The translations under genes were made by a program, and so were the position numbers. The notes under the pieces are model-generated. The model saw only the letters and a program-made list of their open reading frames with translations, had not been told where the DNA came from and made no database searches. Below, piece after piece: positions 9,406 to 19,334 of a stretch of 64,000 bases of DNA; positions within the stretch are counted from its first letter, which is position 1; every line of letters begins with the position of its first letter. Location: positions 62,001-126,000 of the forward strand of contig NZ_LPXO01000012.1 of the NCBI RefSeq assembly GCF_001482405.1, written 5' to 3'. The stretch is from Pseudoponticoccus marisrubri. GTDB lineage: Bacteria; Pseudomonadota; Alphaproteobacteria; Rhodobacterales; Rhodobacteraceae.

Positions 9406-10570
9406 GGACCGGCCCGGGCTGGAGACCTGGCAGCGCGCCGGCTTTGGCCTCTACGTGCATTGGCCGTTCTGCGCGGCCAAGTGCCCCTATTGCGATTTTA
9501 ACAGCCACGTGGTCGGCCGTGTCGACCAGGCCCGCTGGGCCGAAGCCTTCCGGGCGGAAATCGCGCGGGCCGGGGCAGAGACCCCCGGCCGCATCCTCTC
9601 TTCGATCTATTTCGGTGGCGGCACCCCGTCCCTGATGGAGGTCGACACCGTCGCGGCCGTGCTGGACACCGCGCGCGACACCTGGACCTTTGCCAATGAC
9701 ATCGAGATCACGCTGGAGGCCAATCCCGGATCGGTCGAAGCGGCGCGTTTTCACGGCTATCGCGCGGCCGGGGTCAACCGGGTCTCGTTGGGCGTGCAGG
9801 CGTTGCGGGCGCCGGATCTGCGCCGGCTGGGCCGCTTGCACAGCGTCGAGGATGCCCGCCGTGCGCTGGGGTTGGCGCGCGAAGTGTTCGATCGGGTGAG
9901 TTTCGACCTGATCTATGCGCGGCAGGGGCAATCTCTGGAAGACTGGCGGGCCGAGCTGTCCGAGGCGCTGGAGATGGCGGGCGACCACCTGTCGCTTTAC
10001 CAGCTGACGGTGGAGCCTGGCACGGCTTTCTGGACGCGGGCGCAGGCCGGCGGCTTTCGAGGCCTTCCGGGCGAGGACCTGGCGGCGGAGATGTACGAGC
10101 TGACGCAGGAGCTGTGCAACGCGGCGGGCTTGCCGGCCTACGAGGTGTCGAACCATGCGCGGCCGGGCTCGGAATCGCGCCACAACCTGATCTACTGGCA
10201 TGCGGGGGATTGGGCCGGGATCGGCCCCGGCGCGCATGGTCGGTTGGGATCCGGCGCGCAGCGGGTGGCGACGGAGACAGCGCTGGCCCCGACAGCCTGG
10301 CTGGCCGCGGCCGAAGCTGGTGACGGCATTTCGCGCCGGACTTCCCTCTCGCCACAAGATCAGGCAGGAGAATACATCATGATGGGGTTGCGCAGCTTCG
10401 ATGGCATAGAAATCGACCGGGCCCGTGCCATGTGGGACGCTGCTTTGCCCGACGACAAACTGGCCGATCTGGTCGGCGATGGGCTGCTGGTCCTTGAGGG
10501 TGCGACCGTGCGGACGACGCCGCGCGGCCGGCTTGTTCTGAACGGGGTGATCCGCGAGTTGATGGCCTGA
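9398..10570 (+). CDS. hemW: Radical SAM heme chaperone HemW
   Basis: Predicted 390 aa. The radical SAM cluster motif CAAKCPYC places Cys at residues 25, 29 and 32, followed by YFGGGTPSLM and LEANPGS, as in HemW; the lone-gene rdgB context also fits. HemW inserts heme into respiratory enzymes and is often misannotated as HemN. The start is not certain. The TTG at 9398, overlapping the end of rdgB by 8 bp, is the only plausible in-frame codon giving a normal N-terminus, and no clear ribosome binding site precedes it, suggesting coupled translation. Confidence 0.88.
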   Translation: MPEDRPGLETWQRAGFGLYVHWPFCAAKCPYCDFNSHVVGRVDQARWAEAFRAEIARAGAETPGRILSSIYFGGGTPSLMEVDTVAAVLDTARDTWTFANDIEITLEANPGSVEAARFHGYRAAGVNRVSLGVQALRAPDLRRLGRLHSVEDARRALGLAREVFDRVSFDLIYARQGQSLEDWRAELSEALEMAGDHLSLYQLTVEPGTAFWTRAQAGGFRGLPGEDLAAEMYELTQELCNAAGLPAYEVSNHARPGSESRHNLIYWHAGDWAGIGPGAHGRLGSGAQRVATETALAPTAWLAAAEAGDGISRRTSLSPQDQAGEYIMMGLRSFDGIEIDRARAMWDAALPDDKLADLVGDGLLVLEGATVRTTPRGRLVLNGVIRELMA

Positions 10571-10576
10571 GCGGGG

Positions 10577-11479
10577 TCAGCCCCGCCCGAGCAGGCCACA
10601 CAGCACGTCGAGCTGTTCGAGCGTGTCATAGCTGATCGTCACCCGGCCGGATTCCTGTCCCGGCTTGTGGTCGATCCGGACCTTCATCCCGACCGCCGCG
10701 GAAAGATCGCCTTCGAGCGCCTTGGTGTCCGCATCCTTGTCGACCTCGAAACCGCCGCTTTTCGGTTTGGGTCGCGCCGGCTGTTCCCCACCGGATTTTG
10801 CCAGTTTCTCGGCCTGCCGGACCGAAAGCCCCTCTTGCACGATCTTGCGCGCCAAGGCGTCGGGATCCTGTGCAGTGATCAGCGTGCGGGCGTGACCGGC
10901 GCTGAGATCGCCCTTGGAGACCATGTCCTGGATACCGTCGGGGAGGTTCAGCAGGCGCAGCAGGTTCGCGATATGGCTGCGGCTTTTCCCCAGGGCCTCG
11001 GCCAGCTTTTCCTGCGTGTGGCCGAACTTGAACATCAGCTGCTTGTAGCCCGCCGCCTCTTCGATCGGGTTCAGGTCGGCCCGCTGGATGTTTTCGATGA
11101 TCGCGACTTCGAGCACCTCGGTGTCGTTGAAGTCGCGCACCAGGACCGGGATCTCGTGCACCTGCGCCATCTGCGCGGCGCGCCAGCGGCGTTCACCGGC
11201 GACGATCTCGTACTGGGCAGGATCCTGCGGACTGACGCGGACGATCAGCGGTTGCAGCACGCCCTTGGTGCGGATGGACTCGGCGAGCTCATCGAGCTGG
11301 GTCTGCGTGAACTGGCGGCGCGGCTGATCCGGGTTGGGCACCAGCCGCTCGATCGGGACGACGGTATCCGCGCGACGTTCGACCGGTTGCGATTCGACCG
11401 GCTCGTTCGGCGTGACATCTGCCATGAGCGCCGACAGGCCCCGGCCCAGACCGCGGCGGTTTTCCTTTTTCTCGGACAT
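10577..11479 (-). CDS. parB: Chromosome-partitioning protein ParB
   Basis: Predicted 300 aa. GLGRGLSALM at the N-terminus (ParA-stimulating segment), the CTP-binding GERRWRAAQMA motif at about residue 90, a helix-turn-helix around LAEALGKSRSHIANLLRLL, and a C-terminal dimerisation domain give the full ParB layout. It binds parS and spreads as a CTP-dependent clamp. ATG 11479 follows GGGGGCAAG. It lies 28 bp downstream of parA in the same operon, and both parS sites are within about 3.5 kb. Confidence 0.96.
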   Translation of the reverse strand: MSEKKENRRGLGRGLSALMADVTPNEPVESQPVERRADTVVPIERLVPNPDQPRRQFTQTQLDELAESIRTKGVLQPLIVRVSPQDPAQYEIVAGERRWRAAQMAQVHEIPVLVRDFNDTEVLEVAIIENIQRADLNPIEEAAGYKQLMFKFGHTQEKLAEALGKSRSHIANLLRLLNLPDGIQDMVSKGDLSAGHARTLITAQDPDALARKIVQEGLSVRQAEKLAKSGGEQPARPKPKSGGFEVDKDADTKALEGDLSAAVGMKVRIDHKPGQESGRVTISYDTLEQLDVLCGLLGRG

Positions 11480-11507
11480 CTTGCCCCCTGCCCTGTTCCT
11501 CGCGCCT

Positions 11508-12317
11508 TCAGGCGGCGAGCTTGTCATTCTTGCGGATGAGTTCGGCGGCCAGCGCGCGATAGGCGGCGGCGCCCTTGGAATTGGTGTCGTAGCTGAGCAC
11601 CGGTACAGCGTAGGACGGCGCCTCGCTGACGCGGACGTTGCGCGGGATCACGGTGGAGAAAACCAGCTCGCCCAGGTTGCTGCGCGCGTCATCCTCGACC
11701 TGTTGCGAGAGGTTGTTGCGCGCGTCGTACATGGTGAGGACGATCCCCTCGATCCGGAGATCGGGATTGGCGGTCTGGCGCACTTCGCGGATGGTCATCA
11801 TCAGCTGCGACAGACCTTCCAGCGCGAAGAACTCGGATTGCAGCGGGACCAAAACGGAATGCGCTGCGACCATCGCGTTCACGGTCAGCAGATTGAGCGA
11901 GGGCGGGCAGTCGATCAGCACGAAATCGAAACCGTAGAGATCGATCGCCTTTTGGCGCAGTGCGTCGTGCAGCAGGAAACTGCGCTTTTCGTTGGAGAGC
12001 AACTCAATATCGGCCGAGCTGAGATCGACCGTGGCGGGGACCAGATGCAACCCGTTGGTCGAGGTGGGCAGCACGACCTCGTCGAGCTCGATCTCTTCGA
12101 GCAACAACTCGTAGGTCGTATTCTCACGATCTTCGACCTCGATCCCCAGGCCGGTGGACGCGTTGCCCTGCGGGTCGAGATCCACGACAAGGATCTTGAA
12201 CCCCATCTCGGACAGTGCGGCGCCGAGATTGATCGTGGTCGTGGTCTTGCCGACGCCGCCTTTCTGGTTGGCGATGGCGATGATTTTGGGACCGGCCGGA
12301 CGCGTCGGGTCAGACAT
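11508..12317 (-). CDS. parA: Chromosome-partitioning ATPase ParA
   Basis: Predicted 269 aa. The deviant Walker A motif KGGVGKTT sits at residues 19-26, with VVDLDPQGNAST and FVLIDCPPSL following, as in ParA/Soj ATPases. It drives segregation of ParB-parS complexes. [13 protein letters not shown] starts at 12317, overlapping the rsmG coding end by 8 bp; the longer open frame upstream is antisense-free but lacks homology. Confidence 0.96.
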   Translation of the reverse strand: MSDPTRPAGPKIIAIANQKGGVGKTTTTINLGAALSEMGFKILVVDLDPQGNASTGLGIEVEDRENTTYELLLEEIELDEVVLPTSTNGLHLVPATVDLSSADIELLSNEKRSFLLHDALRQKAIDLYGFDFVLIDCPPSLNLLTVNAMVAAHSVLVPLQSEFFALEGLSQLMMTIREVRQTANPDLRIEGIVLTMYDARNNLSQQVEDDARSNLGELVFSTVIPRNVRVSEAPSYAVPVLSYDTNSKGAAAYRALAAELIRKNDKLAA

Positions 12318-12930
12318 TGGAGAGCTCTTCGATTTGGAGGATGACGGCGTGTGGATCCGTTTTACTGGGATGTGCGCGGCAAGTGAAGTGCCAGGAGCGC
12401 TCTGCATCAGCGATTTCCGACCTGTGGCCCGAACCCTTCATCAAGAGTGCAGTGCCCTCGGCAGAGAGGTGCCGATGCACGTGGGTGAGCAGGTTTGGCA
12501 GCGGCGCGAGGGCGCGGGCGGAAAGTACCTGTGCGTTCCGGGGCGCGACATCTTCGATCCGCTTGGCCAGAACCTCGGTATTGAGGGAAAGCGCGCCGGA
12601 CGCGCGGCGCAGGAAACTGGCCTTACGGGTATCGCTTTCGATCAGAGATACCGTGGTTTCGGGCGACCATTCGGCGAGGATGCAGGCGACGACGAGCCCG
12701 GGAAAGCCGCCGCCGCTGCCGAGATCGGCCCATGATGTCGGGTTGGCCGGTGCGTGGTTGAGGATCTGCGCGGAATCGAGGATGTGCCGCGTCCATGCGT
12801 CGTCGAGCGTGCTGCGCGAGACGAGGTTGATGGCCGGGTTCCACTTGCGCAACAGGGCGAGCAGCTCATGAAGCCGTTCCTCTGTTTCACGTGAAACACT
12901 GCCCGCGAGGACGGAAGACAGCTCTCTCAT
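12310..12930 (-). CDS. rsmG: 16S rRNA (guanine527-N7)-methyltransferase RsmG
   Basis: Predicted 206 aa. SAM-binding [13 protein letters not shown] and [12 protein letters not shown], plus LSARALAPL, are characteristic of RsmG/GidB. It methylates G527 of 16S rRNA (loss in other bacteria gives streptomycin resistance). It overlaps mnmG (ATGA) and parA. A perfect parS site lies inside the 5' part of the gene and encodes the segment SVSRET. Confidence 0.95.
   Translation of the reverse strand: MRELSSVLAGSVSRETEERLHELLALLRKWNPAINLVSRSTLDDAWTRHILDSAQILNHAPANPTSWADLGSGGGFPGLVVACILAEWSPETTVSLIESDTRKASFLRRASGALSLNTEVLAKRIEDVAPRNAQVLSARALAPLPNLLTHVHRHLSAEGTALLMKGSGHRSEIADAERSWHFTCRAHPSKTDPHAVILQIEELSNV
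12883..12898. promoter_or_regulatory. parS: parS centromere site (perfect 16-bp palindrome)
   Basis: The sequence TGTTTCACGTGAAACA is identical to the bacterial parS consensus. It lies inside rsmG codons 11-16, 1.4 kb from the parB start and 4.6 kb from the proposed oriC. It should nucleate ParB loading. Confidence 0.95.
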
Positions 12931-14795
12931 GCAGATTTGCTTTTCTCGGCACGCCGCAGCCGGGCCAATAGGAGGGTCAGCGCAGCTGGCGTCATCCCTT
13001 CGATCCGTCCGGCCTGGGCGATATTCTCGGGCCGCGCATGGGCGAGCTTGCTTTGCAACTCGTTGGACAGGCCCGGGATCCCGGTGAAATCGAAACCGGC
13101 CGGGAACCGCGCGTTCTCATCACGACGCAGCGCCATGACATCGCGTTCCTGCCGCTCGATGTAATTCGCATAGAGCGCTTCACGTTCCAGCTGCGCGCCC
13201 GTCTCACCGTCGACATTTTGCAGCTCCTCGGCCAAAGGTCGCAGCGTGGACAGGTCGATATCCTTGAAAGACAACAGCTGATAGGCGCTGCGCTTTGCGC
13301 CGTCGGCCTTGACCTCGATCCCGACCTCGCGCAGCCGGGCCGGCGAAAGATGCAGTTCCTTCAGCAGCGCCCGGCCCGCCTCCAGACGGTCCAGCTTGTC
13401 GTGGAAGCTCCGCAGCCGCTCTGTCGATGCGCAGCCAAGACGCTCAGCCTCGGGCGTCAACCGCTGATCGGCATTATCGGCGCGCAGGGACAAGCGGAAC
13501 TCGGCGCGGGAGGTAAACATCCGATAGGGTTCCTGCACACCCTTGGTCGTAAGGTCGTCCAGCATCACACCGATATAGCTGTTATGCCGGTTGAACAGGA
13601 TCGGGTCCTTGCCCTGACAGGCCAAGGCCGCGTTCAGCCCGGCCACAAGCCCCTGCGCTGCCGCTTCCTCGTAGCCCGTCGTGCCGTTGATCTGCCCGGC
13701 GAGGTAGAGCCCCGGCACATCGCGCAGCGCAAGCGTGCTGTCCAAGGCGCGGGGATCGATGTAGTCATATTCGATCGCGTAACCCGGCTGCAGGATCTTC
13801 GCATCCTCGAGGCCCGGAATGGTCCGGACATAAGCTTCCTGGATTTCCTCTGGCAGAGAGGTCGAGATCCCGTTCGGATAGACCACGTGGGAGTCGAGCC
13901 CCTCGGGCTCCAAGAACACCTGGTGCGAGGATTTGTCGGCAAAGCGCACAACCTTATCCTCGATCGATGGGCAATATCGCGGACCGACCCCGTCGATATG
14001 CCCGCCATACATGGCCGAACGGTCGAGGTTGGCGATGATGATCTCATGGGTCTTCGGGGTCGTATGGGTGATCCCGCAGGACAGCTGCCGTGCTTCCGGA
14101 GCTTTTGACAGGAAGGAAAACAGCACCGGATCCGGATCGCCAGGCTGCATTTCCAGCCCCTCCCAGCGGATTGTCCGCGAATCCAGCCGGGGCGGTGTCC
14201 CTGTCTTGAGGCGCCCGGTGGGCAGGTTGAACGACTTGAGCCGCTCGGCCAGGGGTTGGGACGCGCGGTCGCCCATGCGGCCACCGGAATACTGGACGTC
14301 CCCGACATGGATGACGCCGTTGAGGAAGGTGCCGCTGGTCAGGATGACGGCCGTCCCCAGGACCTCACTGCCATCCGCAAGCCGGATGCCGACAACGCGA
14401 TCACCTTCTTGGACAAGGTCGACGACCTCGCCTGCGAGGAATGTCAGGTTTTTGGTCCCTTCGATCTCGGCCCGCATGGCCGCGCGATAGAGCGCGCGGT
14501 CGATCTGGGCCCGCGGCCCCTGCACCGCCGGCCCCTTGCCGCGGTTGAGCAGTCGGAACTGGATCCCGGACCGATCGGCCAGACGGCCCATGATTCCGTC
14601 CATCGCGTCGATCTCGCGCACGAGGTGCCCCTTGCCCAGCCCACCGATCGCGGGATTGCAGGACATCGTGCCCAGGTCCTCGATCTTGAGCGACACAAGG
14701 GCGGTATCTGCGCCTATCCGGGCCGAAGCCGCGGCCGCTTCACAGCCCGCATGGCCTCCACCGATGACGATCACGTCGAAGCGCTTCTGTTTCAC
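12927..14795 (-). CDS. mnmG: tRNA uridine-5-carboxymethylaminomethyl modification enzyme MnmG
   Basis: Predicted 622 aa. It has the FAD-binding [14 protein letters not shown] at the N-terminus, [14 protein letters not shown], and the insert/C-terminal domain with GGRMGDRAS and YEEAAAQGL. With MnmE it modifies the wobble uridine of tRNAs. Two start codons are possible. GTG 14804 overlaps the GAGGAG ribosome binding site itself, whereas GTG 14795 has that site at 8-nt spacing, so I prefer 14795 ([10 protein letters not shown]). The parS palindrome covers the start region. Confidence 0.93.
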   Translation of the reverse strand: MKQKRFDVIVIGGGHAGCEAAAASARIGADTALVSLKIEDLGTMSCNPAIGGLGKGHLVREIDAMDGIMGRLADRSGIQFRLLNRGKGPAVQGPRAQIDRALYRAAMRAEIEGTKNLTFLAGEVVDLVQEGDRVVGIRLADGSEVLGTAVILTSGTFLNGVIHVGDVQYSGGRMGDRASQPLAERLKSFNLPTGRLKTGTPPRLDSRTIRWEGLEMQPGDPDPVLFSFLSKAPEARQLSCGITHTTPKTHEIIIANLDRSAMYGGHIDGVGPRYCPSIEDKVVRFADKSSHQVFLEPEGLDSHVVYPNGISTSLPEEIQEAYVRTIPGLEDAKILQPGYAIEYDYIDPRALDSTLALRDVPGLYLAGQINGTTGYEEAAAQGLVAGLNAALACQGKDPILFNRHNSYIGVMLDDLTTKGVQEPYRMFTSRAEFRLSLRADNADQRLTPEAERLGCASTERLRSFHDKLDRLEAGRALLKELHLSPARLREVGIEVKADGAKRSAYQLLSFKDIDLSTLRPLAEELQNVDGETGAQLEREALYANYIERQERDVMALRRDENARFPAGFDFTGIPGLSNELQSKLAHARPENIAQAGRIEGMTPAALTLLLARLRRAEKSKSA

Positions 14796-14803
14796 GTGAA
14801 ACA
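14788..14803. promoter_or_regulatory. parS: parS centromere site (perfect 16-bp palindrome) at the mnmG start
   Basis: TGTTTCACGTGAAACA matches the parS consensus without mismatch. It includes the preferred mnmG GTG start codon (14795-14793) and lies between the mnmG ribosome binding site and its second codon. It is 1.9 kb from the rsmG parS and 2.7 kb from the proposed oriC. Confidence 0.95.
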
Positions 14804-14807
14804 CTCC

Positions 14808-16091
14808 TCACTTTCCAATGCAAAAACTCGAGAAGATTTCGTCCAGCAGATGCTCCACATCCACGTAGCCCAGAAGCGATTCCAGACGTCTCAGGACGAG
14901 TCGCATGTCCTCGCTGGCCATATCGTACTGGTCCGGACCATCCTCGATCAAGGCCGCGGCTTGCGCCAGGTGCACTCGCGCGTCCCGCAAGACCTGGCGA
15001 TGTCGTTCCCGCGACGCAAGGCTGGAGCCCGCAGTCCGCTGAAGCAGTTGTGCCTCGATCTGCGCGAGCAAGCGGCCAGCCCCCTGCCCCGTCTTGCCCG
15101 AGATCCCGTTTTCGAGGTCTCCGGTGTCGTCCTTGGCTGACAAAACGATATCGCCATCGGAGGGCTCCAGCATATGAGCCTCTCCCGGAAGGATAAGGTG
15201 TACCCGCAGATCTGCCTGCTCGGCGCGCTGCAACGCACGCTCCACGCCGATGCTCTCGACCCTGTCTTCGGTCGCGCGCAGACCCGCCGTGTCCAGAAGC
15301 GTGACCGCCAGCCCGCCGATATCCATCCGCACCTCGATCACGTCGCGCGTCGTCCCGGCAATCTCCGAGGTGATCGCGGCTTCGCGCCCGGCGAGGTGGT
15401 TCAGCAAGGTCGACTTGCCCGCATTCGGCGGGCCGACGATGGCAATCTCGAAGCCGGTGCGGATCCGTTCCGAGGCGCGCGCGCCCGACAGCATCCGGCC
15501 GATATCCGAGGCGACGGAGCCGATCAGCTCCAGCACCTCGCCCGACACGTCGACGGGCACCTCTTCATCCGCGAAATCGATCGTGGCTTCCAGCAGGGCT
15601 GTCGCGCGGATCAGGTCCTGACGCCAGCGCGAGATCTCCTTGCTGAAGGCGCCGGTCAGGGTTTCCAATGCCTGGCGCCGCTGCGCCTCGGTCTCGGACT
15701 CGATCAGGTCGGACAGCGCCTCGACCTGGGTCAGGTTCATCATGCCGTTTTCAAGCGCGCGACGCGTGAACTCTCCCGGTTCGGCCTGCCGCAAGTCGGG
15801 CAATTCAGTCAGGGCGCGCAGGATCGCGGCAATGACGGCGGTGCTGCCATGGGTCTGGAACTCGACCACGTCCTCGCCGGTAAAGCTCGCGCCTTTCGCA
15901 AAGCGCAGCACCAGCGCCTCGTCCAGAAAGAGCCCATCCGGCGCATGAAGCCGGCGCAGCCGCACCTGCCCCGGCGCCGGCACGCTCCGCGCCAGCGCCT
16001 GCCCCGCCGCAATGGCCTCGGGGCCGGAGACGCGGATGACCGCGACCCCGGCCTGCCCCGGCGCGCTGGCCAGCGCAAAGATCGTATCCAT
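14808..16091 (-). CDS. mnmE: tRNA modification GTPase MnmE
   Basis: Predicted 427 aa. An N-terminal formyl-THF-binding domain (MDTIFALASAPG...), a G domain with GPPNAGKST (G1), TTRD (G2) and DTAG (G3), and the C-terminal CIGK ending at residue 427 with the conserved Cys424. It is the partner of MnmG. Its TGA stop codon overlaps the ribosome binding site of mnmG, so the two are coupled. Confidence 0.96.
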   Translation of the reverse strand: MDTIFALASAPGQAGVAVIRVSGPEAIAAGQALARSVPAPGQVRLRRLHAPDGLFLDEALVLRFAKGASFTGEDVVEFQTHGSTAVIAAILRALTELPDLRQAEPGEFTRRALENGMMNLTQVEALSDLIESETEAQRRQALETLTGAFSKEISRWRQDLIRATALLEATIDFADEEVPVDVSGEVLELIGSVASDIGRMLSGARASERIRTGFEIAIVGPPNAGKSTLLNHLAGREAAITSEIAGTTRDVIEVRMDIGGLAVTLLDTAGLRATEDRVESIGVERALQRAEQADLRVHLILPGEAHMLEPSDGDIVLSAKDDTGDLENGISGKTGQGAGRLLAQIEAQLLQRTAGSSLASRERHRQVLRDARVHLAQAAALIEDGPDQYDMASEDMRLVLRRLESLLGYVDVEHLLDEIFSSFCIGK

Positions 16092-16097
16092 GGCCGA

Positions 16098-17369
16098 TCA
16101 GCTGTTCATCGAGTCAAAGAACTCGGAATTCGTCTTGGTCTGCTTGAGCTTGGACAGCAGGAACTCGATCGCGTCCGTGGTGCCCATCGGGTTCAGGATC
16201 CGGCGCAGGACAAAGGTCTTCTGCAGGTCCACCTTGTCGGTCAGCAGGTCCTCTTTCCGGGTGCCGGATTTCAGGATGTCCAGTGCCGGGAAGACGCGCT
16301 TGTCGGCGACCTTGCGGTCCAGCACGATCTCGGAGTTGCCGGTGCCCTTGAATTCCTCGAAGATCACCTCGTCCATGCGCGAGCCGGTATCGATCAGCGC
16401 AGTCGCGATGATGGTCAGCGACCCGCCCTCCTCGATATTCCGTGCGGCACCGAAGAACCGCTTGGGCCGCTGCAGCGCGTTGGCGTCGACACCGCCGGTC
16501 AGCACCTTTCCCGAGGACGGCACCACCGTGTTGTAGGCGCGGCCCAGACGCGTGATCGAATCCAGCAGGATGACCACGTCGCGCTTGTGCTCGACCAGGC
16601 GCTTGGCTTTTTCGATCACCATTTCGCTGACCGCCACGTGACGCTGCGCCGGCTCGTCAAATGTCGAGGACACGACCTCGCCCTTCACCGAGCGCTGCAT
16701 GTCCGTCACTTCCTCGGGCCGCTCGTCGATCAGCAGCACGATCAGGTAGCACTCGGGATGGTTCTTCTCGATGGAGTTCGCGATGTTCTGCAGCAGCACG
16801 GTCTTACCGGTGCGCGGCGGCGCGACGATCAGGCTCCGTTGGCCCTTGCCGATCGGCGCGACCAGGTCGATGATCCGGGCGGACTTGTCCTTGATCGTCG
16901 GATCCTCGACCTCCATTTTCAGCCGCTCATCCGGGTAGAGTGGCGTGAGGTTGTCAAAGGCAATCTTGTGCCGCGCGCGCTCGGGTTCCTCGAAATTGAT
17001 CCGCGTCACCGAGACCAGCGCGAAATAGCGCTCTTCGCCGTCGGGCGCCTTGATCTCGCCCTCGATGGAATCCCCGGTCCGCAGCGAGTATTTCCGGATC
17101 ATGTCCGGCGAGACATAGATGTCATCCGGACCCGGCAGGTAGTTCGCCTCGGGCGAGCGTAGAAAGCCGAACCCGTCCTGCAGCACTTCCAGCACGCCAT
17201 CGCCGAAAATGTCCCAGCCTTCATCCGCGCGTTCGCGCAGGATCTGGAACATCATCTCGCCCTTGCGCATGGTCGAGGCGTTCTCGATCTCCAGCTCTTC
17301 GGCCATGGACAACAGATCCTTGGGGCTCTTCGCCTTCAGATCCGCCAGGTTCAGTCGTTCTTGGGACAT
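16098..17369 (-). CDS. rho: Transcription termination factor Rho
   Basis: Predicted 423 aa. The N-terminal Rho_N helix bundle and cold-shock-like RNA-binding fold ([17 protein letters not shown]) are followed by the RecA-type ATPase with PPRTGKT (Walker A), [12 protein letters not shown] (Q-loop region) and [13 protein letters not shown]. It is an RNA helicase that ends transcription. ATG 17369 has a GGAG site upstream. It is the first gene to the left of the proposed oriC and is transcribed away from it. Confidence 0.97.
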   Translation of the reverse strand: MSQERLNLADLKAKSPKDLLSMAEELEIENASTMRKGEMMFQILRERADEGWDIFGDGVLEVLQDGFGFLRSPEANYLPGPDDIYVSPDMIRKYSLRTGDSIEGEIKAPDGEERYFALVSVTRINFEEPERARHKIAFDNLTPLYPDERLKMEVEDPTIKDKSARIIDLVAPIGKGQRSLIVAPPRTGKTVLLQNIANSIEKNHPECYLIVLLIDERPEEVTDMQRSVKGEVVSSTFDEPAQRHVAVSEMVIEKAKRLVEHKRDVVILLDSITRLGRAYNTVVPSSGKVLTGGVDANALQRPKRFFGAARNIEEGGSLTIIATALIDTGSRMDEVIFEEFKGTGNSEIVLDRKVADKRVFPALDILKSGTRKEDLLTDKVDLQKTFVLRRILNPMGTTDAIEFLLSKLKQTKTNSEFFDSMNS

Positions 17370-17904
17370 GCCAACTCCGCTCACGGGCCGCGCGGCCCAT
17401 GTCATCGCATTATTTCGGAAGAAGCCTCCAGAACAGGAGGTAGGCCTAGATATCGTGGCACAGGTGCAAAAGTCAATCTTGCCGCCCCGCGGCGCCGGCG
17501 GGCGCGGTATTCCTTAAAGATAAAGAAAGAAAGAAGGGATTTTGTTTGTGTTTGGGGGCGCCGAGTCCTGTGGATTGTCCAGGTTCTCACAGGGTTATCC
17601 AAAAGGCAGGATGTTGTGGATCGTTTCGTGGATCAAATGCAGACAGATCTGACCGGTTTCGCAAAAGCCGCAGGGATTCAACAAGATACAACGAAAATCA
17701 GGGAAAAGCCTGATGCGGACAAACGCGGGAGGATCACGTGTCCGACCCCCCTGCCCCCAGCATCGGGTTCTCCCCGCTCACAGGCCGAAAAAGCCTGCGC
17801 TGCTGTGCAGCACGCCCGGGTTCTCCCCCATGCTTGCAAGCGCGGCGCTTTTTCCTCAAAACCGTCTTAACGTCCCGCACAGAACTGTCCTCAGATCCAT
17901 CCCC
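17370..17904. other. oriC: Probable chromosomal replication origin (oriC), non-coding 535 bp
   Basis: No convincing gene is present between rho and maf. The segment has a purine-rich AT tract (about 17513-17552) that could be the unwinding element, directly followed by four DnaA-box-like 9-mers, and TTAACG at 17867. Genes on each side read outward (rho-mnmE-mnmG-rsmG-parAB leftward, maf-aroE-coaE-dnaQ rightward), and two parS sites lie within 5 kb. In Caulobacter and other alphaproteobacteria oriC lies in this same neighbourhood, beside hemE, with rho and maf close by. That supports the call but is not proof. Confidence 0.75.
17569..17635. promoter_or_regulatory. Cluster of four DnaA-box-like sequences
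   Basis: Compared with TTATCCACA or the alphaproteobacterial TGATCCACA: 17595-17603 TTATCCAAA (+, one mismatch); 17615-17623, minus strand CGATCCACA (one mismatch to TGATCCACA); 17627-17635, minus strand TGATCCACG (one mismatch); 17569-17577, minus strand CAATCCACA (two mismatches). Three of the four share orientation. Such clustering in 67 bp in otherwise GC-rich DNA is unlikely by chance. Confidence 0.6.
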
Positions 17905-18504
17905 ATGAATCTTGATCTTCTCCTCGCCTCCGGCTCGCAAATCAGGCTCTCGCTGCTGCAATCCGCCGGGCTGTCGGTCGAGGCGCATCCTGTCGCGCTT
18001 GACGAGGCCGCGATTCGCGAATCGATGCTGGCCGAGGGCGGCACGCCGCGCGAAATCGCCGATGCGCTGGCCGAGGCCAAGGCGCTCAAGGCCGCCCGCC
18101 GTTTCCCCGAGGCCCGCGTGCTGGGCTGCGACCAGGTGCTGAACTATGACGCCATGGTCCTCGGAAAACCCGAGACGCGCGATGCCGCAGCGCAGCAATT
18201 GCGCAACCTGCGCGGTCAGACGCATCAGCTCCTCTCGGCCGCGGTGCTCTGCGAGGATGGCAAACCCGTCTGGCGCCAGATCACGACGGCGCGCCTGACC
18301 ATGCGGGATGTCTCGGACAGCTACCTCGACGCTTATCTCGACCGGAACTGGCCGGATATCGCCACCTCCGTCGGCGGCTACAAGCTGGAGCGCGAGGGCG
18401 TGCGCCTCTTCTCACGCATCCAGGGCGATCATTTCACCATTCTGGGCCTGCCGCTTCTGGAGCTGTTGAACTTTCTCTCGATCCGAGGAACCATCCACGC
18501 ATGA
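17905..18504 (+). CDS. maf: Maf-family nucleotide pyrophosphatase
   Basis: Predicted 199 aa. [15 protein letters not shown] at the N-terminus matches the Maf phosphate-binding S-x-x-R motif; LGCDQVL and GKPETRDAA follow. Maf proteins hydrolyse non-canonical or modified nucleoside triphosphates. ATG 17905 is chosen for homology. The open frame upstream runs into the oriC region and looks non-coding. Its TGA overlaps the aroE ATG. Confidence 0.93.
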   Translation: MNLDLLLASGSQIRLSLLQSAGLSVEAHPVALDEAAIRESMLAEGGTPREIADALAEAKALKAARRFPEARVLGCDQVLNYDAMVLGKPETRDAAAQQLRNLRGQTHQLLSAAVLCEDGKPVWRQITTARLTMRDVSDSYLDAYLDRNWPDIATSVGGYKLEREGVRLFSRIQGDHFTILGLPLLELLNFLSIRGTIHA

Positions 18505-19334
18505 CGCTCGCCCGCATTCCCCTGGCCGCCGTGATCGGCGCGCCTGTCGCGCATTCCCGGTCGCCCCGGCTTTTCGCGCATTGGCTTCGCAAATACGGCC
18601 TGCCCGGGCATTACATCCCGATGGAGGTGCCGGCCGACAAGCTGGAAGAGACCTTGCGCCTGCTGCCCGATCTCGGCTTTGTCGGGCTGAACGTGACCAT
18701 TCCCTACAAGGAACGGGTGATGCAGATCGCGGATGTCGTCTCGGATCGCGCGACGCTGATCGGGGCGGCGAACACGCTGATCTTCCAACAGGATGGCCGT
18801 ATCCACGCGGACAATACCGACGGCTACGGCTTCATCGAGAACCTGCGCCAGAACGGGCCAGATTGGCAGCCCGAGGCCGGGCCGGCGGTCGTCTTCGGCG
18901 CGGGCGGTGCCGCGCGGGCCGTGATCGCCTCGCTGCTCGATGTCGGCGTGCCCGAGATCCGGCTGTCCAACCGCACCCGCCACCGGGCCGAGGCCGTGGC
19001 GCAGGATTTCGGCAACCGCGTGGAGGTGCATGACTGGGTGCAGGCCGGCAATATCATCGAGGACTGTGCGACCGTGGTGAACACGACCTCGCTGGGCATG
19101 GCGGGAAAGCCCGAGTTCCGCGTCCCGCTGGATGCGCTGGAGCCGGGCATGCTGGTGACCGACCTGGTCTACACGCCGTTGCGCACTCGGTTGTTGCGCA
19201 CGGCCGAAGAGCAGGGCTGCACCACGGTGGACGGGCTGGGCATGTTGCTGCACCAGGCCGTCCCGGGGTTCGAGCGCTGGTTCGGCATGCGCCCGGATGT
19301 AGACGAGTCGATCCGGGCCGCCGTACTCAGATGA
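18501..19334 (+). CDS. aroE: Shikimate 5-dehydrogenase
   Basis: Predicted 277 aa. It has the substrate loop [19 protein letters not shown] with the catalytic Lys, NTDGYGF, and GAGGAARAV for NADP binding. It reduces 3-dehydroshikimate in aromatic amino-acid synthesis. It overlaps both maf and coaE by four bases, so maf-aroE-coaE-dnaQ is one tightly packed operon leading away from oriC. Confidence 0.96.
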   Translation: MTLARIPLAAVIGAPVAHSRSPRLFAHWLRKYGLPGHYIPMEVPADKLEETLRLLPDLGFVGLNVTIPYKERVMQIADVVSDRATLIGAANTLIFQQDGRIHADNTDGYGFIENLRQNGPDWQPEAGPAVVFGAGGAARAVIASLLDVGVPEIRLSNRTRHRAEAVAQDFGNRVEVHDWVQAGNIIEDCATVVNTTSLGMAGKPEFRVPLDALEPGMLVTDLVYTPLRTRLLRTAEEQGCTTVDGLGMLLHQAVPGFERWFGMRPDVDESIRAAVLR

